Origin: DATACZ01 sp036258795
GTDB lineage: Bacteria > Actinomycetota > CADDZG01 > JAHWKV01
DNA length: 7,691 bases
Assembly (NCBI GenBank): GCA_036258795.1
Contig: DATACZ010000068.1
Span: 1-7,691 of the forward strand
Direction of reading: 5' to 3'
The position numbers and the translations under genes were made by a program. The stretch's first letter is position 1, and each line of letters starts with the position of its first letter. The notes under the pieces were generated by a model. The model did no database searches. It saw nothing but the letters and a program-made list of their open reading frames with translations, and was not told where the DNA came from. Positions 1-6,386 of this stretch are shown piece after piece.

Positions 1-1
1 C

Positions 2-1429
2 GCCGAGTGCCCGGAGGACGAGGAGAACCTCATTCGGCTGTACAACGCCGACCCCTCCCGGATAACCACCATCCCCTGCGGATTCGACCAGACCGAATTC
101 TGGCCAATCAGCAAGCCGCTGGCACGGGCCAGGCTAGGCCTTGATCCCGAGGAGAAGATCCTCCTTCACCTGGGCAGGCTGGTGCCCCGCAAGGGAGCGG
201 ACAACATCATTCGGGCCCTGGGCCGGCTGGAGCGTGACCATGACCTGAAGCCGAGATTGCTAATCGTGGGAGGGGAGTCCGAGGGGCCCGACCCCGGGAT
301 CACCCCGGAGATTGGACGTCTCCAGGAAATTGCGGAGGCCGAGGGAGTTGCTGATCGGACGGTGTTCGTGGGACAGCGCGGCCGCGAAGCTCTCAAGTAC
401 TACTACAACGCCGCGGATATCTTCGTCACAACCCCTTGGTACGAGCCCTTCGGCATAACGCCGGTCGAGGCGATGGCCTGCGGCACGCCGGTGGTCGGCT
501 CCAGCGTAGGAGGGGTCAAGTTCACCGTCCGGGACAACGAGACCGGATACCTGGTAGACCCCAGGGATCCTGATGCACTAGCTGAGAGGATCGCCCACCT
601 CTACAAGCATCCAAAGCTGATGACATTGCTCGGCCGGCAGGCCATCAAGAGGGCGAACACCCTCTTCACCTGGGAGAGGGTGGCGTGGGCGGTTGCCGGC
701 CTGTACGAGCGGGTGCTCTCGGAGCACAGGGCCGGTCGCACCGGCCGATCGGAGCAGCTGGCCGTCGTCGACACAGGCTTCGAGGCGGTGATCGCCACTC
801 TGGAGGAGTCCCATCGCCGCCTCCGTGCGTCCATCGTCGTTGCCGCCGACGCCATCGCGGAATCCTTTGAGGGGGGCGGCAAGCTTCTCATCTGTGGCAA
901 CGGAGGCAGCGCCGCCGACGCTCAGCACCTCGCCGCGGAGTTCGTGGGGCGCTTCAAGAACCCGGACCGGCCGGGGCTGCCTGCACTTGCTCTCTCAGCC
1001 GACGCCGCGGTCATGACTGCCTGGGCTAACGACGCCGGATTCGAGAAGGTGTTCGCGCGCCAGATTGAGGCTCTTGGCCGCCCTGGAGACGTCGTTCTGG
1101 CGCTAAGCACCAGCGGCAGGTCACTCAACCTCGTTCAGGCTCTGGAGTCCTCCAGAGTGCGCAACCTCCGCTCAATCGCCCTTCTGGGAGGAGATGGGGG
1201 GTTTGTTCGCCAGCTAGCGGACATTCCGATAGTCGTTCCATCCTCGGATCCGCAACACATACAGGAGATCCACATGGTGATCCTTCACCTGGTATGTGCG
1301 CTGGTCGAGACGCGGCTGAGCACGCACGCCAAGGTCAGCGATCCGGCCAGGCAGCGAAGCACTCCCTTGCATGCATCACCGGACCGGGTTTCCAATCTGC
1401 CAGCCGCTTCGGAGACAGGGAGCAATTGA
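2..1429 (+). CDS. gmhA: GT4 glycosyltransferase fused to GmhA-type sedoheptulose-7-phosphate isomerase (5' partial)
   Basis: The frame is open from base 2, so the start and the N-terminal GT-B domain lie upstream; 475 residues are visible (numbered from base 2). Residues about 15-240 are a GT4 C-terminal nucleotide-sugar domain, with HLGRLVPRKG near 56-65 and an EX7E motif (E148, E156) followed by AMACGTPVVG. A short linker leads into a SIS domain at about 255-445. It carries CGNGGSAADAQH (298-309), LSTSGRS (368-374) and QEIHMVILH (421-429). H309, E313, Q421 and H429 have the same spacing as the metal/active-site residues of E. coli GmhA (H61, E65, Q172, H180). GmhA converts sedoheptulose 7-phosphate to D-glycero-D-manno-heptose 7-phosphate, the first step of heptose biosynthesis. 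The last 25-30 residues are a polar tail. The donor and acceptor of the GT half cannot be read. No frameshift is seen across the junction. GmhB and an HldE-like kinase are encoded downstream in the same operon. Confidence 0.92.
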   Translation, partial: AECPEDEENLIRLYNADPSRITTIPCGFDQTEFWPISKPLARARLGLDPEEKILLHLGRLVPRKGADNIIRALGRLERDHDLKPRLLIVGGESEGPDPGITPEIGRLQEIAEAEGVADRTVFVGQRGREALKYYYNAADIFVTTPWYEPFGITPVEAMACGTPVVGSSVGGVKFTVRDNETGYLVDPRDPDALAERIAHLYKHPKLMTLLGRQAIKRANTLFTWERVAWAVAGLYERVLSEHRAGRTGRSEQLAVVDTGFEAVIATLEESHRRLRASIVVAADAIAESFEGGGKLLICGNGGSAADAQHLAAEFVGRFKNPDRPGLPALALSADAAVMTAWANDAGFEKVFARQIEALGRPGDVVLALSTSGRSLNLVQALESSRVRNLRSIALLGGDGGFVRQLADIPIVVPSSDPQHIQEIHMVILHLVCALVETRLSTHAKVSDPARQRSTPLHASPDRVSNLPAASETGSN

Positions 1430-1434
1430 GGAGG
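1428..1434 (+). promoter_or_regulatory. Ribosome binding site for the SDR gene
   Basis: A GAGGAGG Shine-Dalgarno sequence overlaps the stop codon of the upstream fusion gene and ends five bases before the GTG at 1440. It fixes that GTG as the start in preference to the in-frame ATG at 1371, which lies inside the upstream gene without a comparable site. Confidence 0.8.
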
Positions 1435-1439
1435 ATGGA

Positions 1440-2165
1440 GTGACGTCACTAAAGGAGAACGTTGTCCTTATAACCGGAGCGGGACGGGGACTGGGCGCGG
1501 CGACGGCCCGGGTACTTGGCGAAGCTGGCGCCACGGTCATCGCCGCCGATATCGACGGGCCGGCCGTGGAGGCATTGGCAGCCGAGATACAGGAACAGGG
1601 AGGAGTCGCCGAAGCACGGCTGGTGGACATCTGCGACGAGAACATGGCGGAGGGCGTGGTCCAAGGTGTCGTCGAGGCCCACGGGAGGATCGACGCTCTG
1701 GTAAACAACGCAGGTATCGATGTGACGGTCTCCGTGGAGGAGCTCACTGTGGCTCAGTGGGACCGGATCGTGGGCGTCAACCTAAGGGCTCCCTTCGTGC
1801 TGTCCAGGGCCGCGTTCCCCCTGATGCGCCGGGCCGGCGGTGGGCACATCGTCAACGTCTGCTCAACCGCATCAAAAAGAAGCTGGGCGAATGCCTCTGC
1901 CTACAACGCCACAAAGTGGGGACTGCTTGGCTTCTCCCATGCCCTTCACGTGGAGGGAAGGGAGGCCAACATAAAGGTGACCGCCCTGGTGGTGGGAGGC
2001 ATGCGAACCCCCTTCCTGCTGGACCGGTTCCCTGACATCGACCTGAACGTACTTCAGGACCCCCACAACGTCGCGGAGGCGGTCCGGTTTGTGCTGACCC
2101 AGCCTGAAGGGACGGTCATCCCGGAGATGATGGTTCTGCCGGTGCGGGAGGGCTCATGGCCGTAG
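1440..2165 (+). CDS. Classical short-chain dehydrogenase/reductase (SDR)
   Basis: This is a 241-residue NAD(P)-dependent oxidoreductase of classical SDR length. Visible motifs are the cofactor glycine motif TGAGRGLG (12-19), NNAG (89-92) and the catalytic set N114, S142, Y155 and K159 (YNATK). D37 after the second strand suggests NAD(H) rather than NADP(H); this is inferred. The start is the GTG with a strong ribosome binding site 5 bases upstream, 10 bp after the preceding stop. Its last 10 bp overlap the carbamoyltransferase gene. The substrate cannot be determined from sequence; in this operon it probably oxidises or reduces a sugar or nucleotide-sugar position. It is too short and of the wrong type to be HldD, the ADP-heptose 6-epimerase, which is an extended SDR. 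Generic annotation as 3-oxoacyl-ACP reductase is possible but not supported by context. Confidence 0.92.
   Translation: MTSLKENVVLITGAGRGLGAATARVLGEAGATVIAADIDGPAVEALAAEIQEQGGVAEARLVDICDENMAEGVVQGVVEAHGRIDALVNNAGIDVTVSVEELTVAQWDRIVGVNLRAPFVLSRAAFPLMRRAGGGHIVNVCSTASKRSWANASAYNATKWGLLGFSHALHVEGREANIKVTALVVGGMRTPFLLDRFPDIDLNVLQDPHNVAEAVRFVLTQPEGTVIPEMMVLPVREGSWP
2146..2152 (+). promoter_or_regulatory. Ribosome binding site for the carbamoyltransferase gene
   Basis: GGGAGGG lies three bases before the ATG at 2156, inside the end of the SDR gene. It supports this start and translational coupling across the 10-bp overlap. Confidence 0.65.
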
Positions 2166-3796
2166 TCCTTGGCGTAAATGCGGTCTTTCACGATCCCGCC
2201 GCAGCGCTGGTGGTCGATGGCAAGATCGTAGCCGCCGCAGAGGAGGAGCGGTTCTCCAGGCGGAAGCACGGCAAGGAGCCTGTTCCCTTCTCCACCTGGG
2301 AGGTACCGGAGCAATCTGCGAGGTGGTGCCTGGATCATGCCGGGATTCGGCCGGAGGACCTTACGGCGGTCGCTTACTCCTACGATCCCGGGCTCGCCCG
2401 TCCCATGACTGCGGACATCACCACTGGGAACTGGGAGTCTCTTAGGACTCTGTACGCCTGGCGGGCCCCGTTCTTTCTGGAGACCGCCCTGCCCGGGCTG
2501 GATCCCGCCTCGGTCAGGTTCGTACCTCACCACGTCGCCCACGCCGCCTCCGCCTACCTCGGATCGTCCTTTGACTCCTCGAGCGTCATGGTTCTGGATG
2601 GCCGGGGTGAGCACGCCTCCTACCTGGCCGGCAGATGCACCGGCGGCGCCCTACAGGTACTGGCCACGCAGGACCTTCCTCACTCGCTTGGGCTCATGTA
2701 CGAAGAGGTCACATCCCACCTGGGGTTCAAGCGCGCCTCGGACGAGTACAAGGTCATGGCCCTCGCTTCCTACGGCGAGCCTTCCTTTCTTCCCGAGCTC
2801 CGACGGGCAGTCCGCACGGATTCCGAGGGAGGGTTCCAGGTGAACACCATCGAGTGGGGGACCCTGGTCAAGGGACGCCGGCAGGATGAACCGTGGACGC
2901 AAGAGCACGCCGACCTGGCCTGCAGCGTCCAGCGGCGGTTGGAGGAGGTGCTGCTGGAGCTCGCGTTTTGGCTCTATGAGCAGACGGGGGAATCGCGGCT
3001 TACCATGGCCGGCGGGGTGGCACTCAACTGCGTTGCCAACTCGTATCTCAGCCGTAACGGGCCCTTTGACGATATCTGGGTACAACCGGCATCCGGCGAC
3101 GCGGGAACCGCACTCGGCGCCGCGCTCTACCTGGCTCGAGAGCTCGGTGATGAGACCAAGCCCATGACCACCGCGGCCCTGGGACGCGGTTGGACGGACG
3201 AAGAGCTGCAGGATTTTCTTGACTCGGCGGCAATCCGGTACGAGAAGCCTAGGGATTTAGCGGGGGCGGTGGCCGAAGCGCTCTCCCGGGACGCGGTCGT
3301 GGCCTGGTTCCAGGGCAGGAGCGAGTACGGCCCCAGGGCTCTGGGCCACCGGAGCCTCCTTGCCCACCCCGCCATGCCGGGCAACCTCGACCGGATAAAC
3401 CGGATCAAGGGGAGGGAGGAGTTCCGGCCTGTGGCGCCCATGGTTCTCGCGGAACGAGCTGGCGAGGTCTTCGAGGGTCCGCTGCCCTCCCCCTACATGC
3501 TGTTCACCCATACAGTCCGTTCCGAGTGGCGAAGCCGCATCCCGGCGGTGGTCCACATCGACGGCACATCACGAATACAGACCGTCGATAGCTCAACAGA
3601 GCCTATGGTGGCCCGGCTGCTGCAGGAATTTGATCGAAGAACTGACCTGCCCGTGTTGGTGAACACCAGCTTGAACACCGCCGGCCGTCCGATGGTCGAC
3701 CATCCTCGTGACGTCCTGGAGTGCTTTGGCTCCGCTCCCGTTGACCTTCTTGCGCTAGGCCCCTACCTGGTCACCAGACCCTCCCTCGGTGAATAG
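2156..3796 (+). CDS. NodU/CmcH-family O-carbamoyltransferase
   Basis: The 546-residue protein has the normal family length and both domains. It should transfer a carbamoyl group from carbamoyl phosphate, through a carbamoyl-adenylate, to a hydroxyl group, usually of a sugar. The N-terminal Kae1/ASKHA-like domain (about 3-340) carries HHVAHA (125-130, the family's metal-binding histidine motif), DGRGE (148-152), AGGVALN (285-291) and SGDAGTALG (313-321). The C-terminal domain (about 365-540) carries GRSEYGPRALGHRS (387-400) and NTSLN (503-507), where the family usually has NTSFN. All key motifs are intact, so it is probably active. Relatives act on Nod factors, cephalosporins, tobramycin and bleomycin sugar. 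With heptose enzymes on both sides, a heptose or heptosyl glycan is the most likely acceptor (inference). It is the only gene here with an ATG start. Its stop overlaps the next GTG by one base. Confidence 0.95.
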   Translation: MAVVLGVNAVFHDPAAALVVDGKIVAAAEEERFSRRKHGKEPVPFSTWEVPEQSARWCLDHAGIRPEDLTAVAYSYDPGLARPMTADITTGNWESLRTLYAWRAPFFLETALPGLDPASVRFVPHHVAHAASAYLGSSFDSSSVMVLDGRGEHASYLAGRCTGGALQVLATQDLPHSLGLMYEEVTSHLGFKRASDEYKVMALASYGEPSFLPELRRAVRTDSEGGFQVNTIEWGTLVKGRRQDEPWTQEHADLACSVQRRLEEVLLELAFWLYEQTGESRLTMAGGVALNCVANSYLSRNGPFDDIWVQPASGDAGTALGAALYLARELGDETKPMTTAALGRGWTDEELQDFLDSAAIRYEKPRDLAGAVAEALSRDAVVAWFQGRSEYGPRALGHRSLLAHPAMPGNLDRINRIKGREEFRPVAPMVLAERAGEVFEGPLPSPYMLFTHTVRSEWRSRIPAVVHIDGTSRIQTVDSSTEPMVARLLQEFDRRTDLPVLVNTSLNTAGRPMVDHPRDVLECFGSAPVDLLALGPYLVTRPSLGE

Positions 3797-5307
3797 TGAG
3801 CGCAGCACCGCACTTCGATCTCGTCGTCCCCACCGTCGGTCGCCCGTCGCTCAGCCGGCTGATGCGCTCCCTTGCCGAATGTGAGGGCCCGGCACCCGCC
3901 CGCCTTCTCATAGTCGACGACCGGACACGTCGGGGGCAGCATGTGCTCGAAGGCTCCGTCACACCCGGCTGGGATGTGGAGGTGCTCACCGGATCGGGGA
4001 AGGGTCCCGCAGCCGCAAGAAACACCGGCTGGCGGGCTGCCAGGTCAGAGTGGGTGGCCTTTCTAGACGACGACGTCGTCGTCACGGACACCTGGCTCAA
4101 AGACCTGGCGAACGATCTGCTTGGTTTGGACCCCGATGTCGCCGGCAGTCAGGGGCGGATCATCGTCCCCCTGCCACAACACCGGCCCCCCACCGACTGG
4201 GAAAGCAACGTCAAGGGCCTGGAGGAAGCCCGCTGGGCCACCGCCGACATGGCCTACCACCGAAGCGTCCTATCCAAGCTCGGAGGCTTCGACGAGCGTT
4301 TCCGGCGGGCCTATCGGGAGGACTCGGATCTCGGCCTCAGAGTCACCTCCGCGGGACACAAGATCGTGCCGGGGAACCGAAGAGTGCTTCACCCTCCCGG
4401 CCCCGAGCGGTTCTGGGCCAGCGTCAGGCTTCAGGCCGGAAACGCCGACGACGCCCTCATGAGACACATCCACGGCCCTGACTGGCGGATGCGAGCGGGC
4501 GCTCCACAGGGCCGGTTTCAGCATCATGCGGCCATCACTGTGGCGGGGGTCGCAGCCGTCGCGGGAGCTCTCGCCGGACGGCGCTGGCTTGCCTTTGGGG
4601 CAGGGGTGGCCTGGCTGGCCAGCTCGGCGGAGTTCGCCTGGGCCCGGATCTCGCCTGGACCCCGGTCTGCGGCCGAAGTTGCAAAGATGGTCGTGACCAG
4701 CGCGGTCATTCCACCCGCCGCCGTCACTCACCGGCTCTGGGGCACCCTTCGGTGCAGGGCGGAGCCATCGGTCAAGCCGGCCGGCGTACTTATCGACAGG
4801 GACGGGACTCTGGTGGTGGACGTGCCCTATAACGGAGATCCCGGCCTGGTTCAGCCCATGGAGGGAGCCAGATCAGCCCTGGACCGGCTTCGAAGGGCCG
4901 GGATACCGATCGCGGTGGTGTCAAACCAGAGCGGCGTTGCGAGAGGCATGCTGTCCATGGACCAGGTGGAAGCGGTCAACCGCAGAATCGAGGACCTGCT
5001 GGGACCCCTGGGGCCTTGGGTGATCTGCCCCCATGGGCCGGAGGACGGCTGCAATTGCCGCAAGCCTTTGCCCGGCCTGGTCTTCCAGGCGGCCAGCGTT
5101 TTGAACGTGAAGCCAGAGGATTGCACGCTGATCGGAGACATCGGCGCCGATGTGGCCGCGGCCAGAGCGGCGGGGGCCAGGGCAATTCTCGTCCCGGGGC
5201 CGGCAACTCTGTCGGAGGAGATCGAATCGGCGCCGGAAGTTGCTCCCAACCTCGATGCCGCGGTGGATCTCATTCTGGGAGCAGGACGGAACCTCAGGGG
5301 CATGTGA
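3796..5307 (+). CDS. gmhB: GT2 glycosyltransferase fused to GmhB-type HAD heptose-bisphosphate phosphatase
   Basis: This 503-residue protein has three parts. Residues 1-235 are a GT-A family 2 glycosyltransferase: VVPTVGRP (10-17), ARNTG (74-78), metal-binding DDD (91-93) and ED (175-176). Residues 245-261 and 264-282 are two hydrophobic segments that probably form a membrane hairpin and leave both enzyme domains in the cytoplasm. Residues about 329-500 are a HAD-IIIA phosphatase: DRDGT (334-338, nucleophile D334), SNQSG (376-380), a zinc site CPH...CNC (C411, H413, C419, C421), RKP (422-424) and GDIGAD (447-452). The zinc site and RKP identify the GmhB/HisB-N type, and context selects GmhB, which removes the C7 phosphate from heptose 1,7-bisphosphate. 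The loop between H413 and C419 is shorter than in E. coli GmhB. The start is GTG, overlapping the previous stop by one base, with only a weak GGTGA nearby (3788-3792), so translation is probably coupled. Confidence 0.94.
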   Translation: MSAAPHFDLVVPTVGRPSLSRLMRSLAECEGPAPARLLIVDDRTRRGQHVLEGSVTPGWDVEVLTGSGKGPAAARNTGWRAARSEWVAFLDDDVVVTDTWLKDLANDLLGLDPDVAGSQGRIIVPLPQHRPPTDWESNVKGLEEARWATADMAYHRSVLSKLGGFDERFRRAYREDSDLGLRVTSAGHKIVPGNRRVLHPPGPERFWASVRLQAGNADDALMRHIHGPDWRMRAGAPQGRFQHHAAITVAGVAAVAGALAGRRWLAFGAGVAWLASSAEFAWARISPGPRSAAEVAKMVVTSAVIPPAAVTHRLWGTLRCRAEPSVKPAGVLIDRDGTLVVDVPYNGDPGLVQPMEGARSALDRLRRAGIPIAVVSNQSGVARGMLSMDQVEAVNRRIEDLLGPLGPWVICPHGPEDGCNCRKPLPGLVFQAASVLNVKPEDCTLIGDIGADVAAARAAGARAILVPGPATLSEEIESAPEVAPNLDAAVDLILGAGRNLRGM

Positions 5308-6386
5308 GTGCTTCGGTGAACGAAATCTGGCGACCCAACGTACTGGTGGTACGGCAAGACAGCGAAGGAGACGTCTTGTTGATGGGGCCGGCCATCCGAG
5401 CGGTGGCGGCGTCAGCTTCCAAGGTGACCCTGCTTTGCGGAGAGCGCGGATTCCAGTCAGGCTCCCTCCTGCCGGGCGTCGATGAGGTGATGGTCCACAC
5501 CGCCTGCTGGATCGACCCGGACCCAGGCCCGCTCGACACCGCAGCCACCCTGGATCTGGTCCGCAAGTTGCGTGACCGCCGGTTCGATCAAGGTGTGATC
5601 TTCACGTCATTTCATCAAAGCCCTCTGCCCACCGCGCTGCTTCTGCGCATGGCGGCGATCCCGACGCTCGCCGCCATCAGCGTTGACTACCCGGGATCCT
5701 TGTTGGACGTTCGCCACCGTGTTTCCGACGACATCCACGAGGTGGAGAGAGCCCTATCGCTGGCCTCCACCCTCGGGTACCGCCTGCCACCGGGAGACGA
5801 CGGAAGCCTTCGGATCCGGCGCCCGGCCAGCCCATCCGTACGCATCGATTGGGCATCGTACGTGGTGGTCCATCCGGGAACTTCCGTGCCGGCTCGTGCC
5901 TGGGGCCCCGGACGGCACGCGGAGCTGGTCCGCAAGCTTGTATCCGTCGGCCACAAGGTTGTTGTCACCGGCAGCCCGAGCGAGCGCGAGCTTACCGCTA
6001 GGGTTTCGTGTGTCGCCGATTCCCCACATCCGGCGATCCTGGATTTAGGAGGCCGGACCTCATGGGCCGAGCTCGCCGAGGTGCTCGCCGGGGCGCAGGT
6101 GGTGGTAGTTGGAAATACAGGGCCGGCGCACCTGGCTGCTGCGGTAGGGACTCCGATCGTATCCCTCTTTGCTCCCACGGTGCCGGCAGCCAGGTGGAGA
6201 CCCTGGAAGGTCCCCCACACCCTCCTGGGCGACCAGACCATCGCCTGCGCCGGGTGCCGGGCAACGGACTGCCCCATACCTGGTCACCCGTGCCTTTCGT
6301 CGGTAGCGGTGGAGGAGGTCGCCGCAGCGGTCATAGGATTGGCCGCCCCCTCGCCCGGTCGTACAACGGCGGCAATCAGGCCGTGA
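5304..6386 (+). CDS. GT9 heptosyltransferase-like glycosyltransferase
   Basis: This 360-residue GT-B enzyme belongs to family 9, the ADP-heptose:LPS heptosyltransferases (WaaC/WaaF type). It should transfer heptose from a nucleotide donor to a glycan or lipid acceptor at the cytoplasmic face. Near the N-terminus is EGDVLLMGPAIRA (21-33), matching the family's opening motif. Further on are HPGTS (190-194), TGSPSE and GNTGPAHLAAAVGTP (270-284), the usual C-terminal donor-binding region. A cysteine-rich motif with C315, C318, C323, H328 and C330 follows and is shared by many GT9 proteins. The chosen GTG overlaps the upstream stop in a GTGA and has AGGGG (5296-5300) three bases before it. A second GTG at 5316 is possible but lacks a binding site. 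The last 20 residues are a poorly conserved Ala/Pro-rich tail. Exact acceptor unknown. Confidence 0.9.
   Translation: MSASVNEIWRPNVLVVRQDSEGDVLLMGPAIRAVAASASKVTLLCGERGFQSGSLLPGVDEVMVHTACWIDPDPGPLDTAATLDLVRKLRDRRFDQGVIFTSFHQSPLPTALLLRMAAIPTLAAISVDYPGSLLDVRHRVSDDIHEVERALSLASTLGYRLPPGDDGSLRIRRPASPSVRIDWASYVVVHPGTSVPARAWGPGRHAELVRKLVSVGHKVVVTGSPSERELTARVSCVADSPHPAILDLGGRTSWAELAEVLAGAQVVVVGNTGPAHLAAAVGTPIVSLFAPTVPAARWRPWKVPHTLLGDQTIACAGCRATDCPIPGHPCLSSVAVEEVAAAVIGLAAPSPGRTTAAIRP

Noticed and set aside
1371..1439. In-frame ATG upstream of the SDR that would add 23 residues.
   Set aside because: It overlaps the GmhA fusion gene, adds residues not typical of SDRs, and the GTG at 1440 has a strong GAGGAGG site.
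1440..1449. 10-bp palindrome GTGACGTCAC exactly at the SDR start codon.
   Set aside because: It is short, has no loop for an RNA hairpin and is expected by chance at this GC content. There is no second copy or promoter context to support a regulator site.
2054..2614. Long minus-strand open frames here and at 5687-6277.
   Set aside because: They lie opposite well-supported genes, show no recognisable domains and are the usual antisense open frames of GC-rich coding DNA.
4066..4083. Perfect 18-bp palindrome GACGACGACGTCGTCGTC that could look like an operator.
   Set aside because: It lies inside the GT2 domain and simply encodes DDDVVV (residues 91-96), the metal-binding motif followed by valines, using GAC and GTC codons. 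The symmetry is a by-product of coding.
5016..5303. Open extension of the GT9 frame upstream of the GTG at 5304.
   Set aside because: The translated extension is Arg/Gly-rich shadow sequence under the conserved HAD motifs of the previous gene. GT9 homology starts after 5304.
6246..6296. Cysteine cluster CAGCRATDCPIPGHPCL in the GT9 protein, considered as a novel metal site.
   Set aside because: A similar C-x2-C...CP-x2-GH-x-C segment is, to my knowledge, common in GT9 heptosyltransferase-like proteins, so it is a family feature and not a novelty.
6008..6382. Open extension of the GT4-like frame upstream of the GTG at 6383.
   Set aside because: It lies under the conserved C-terminal GT9 motifs and has the biased composition of a shadow frame; the GT-B fold begins at VRILIW.
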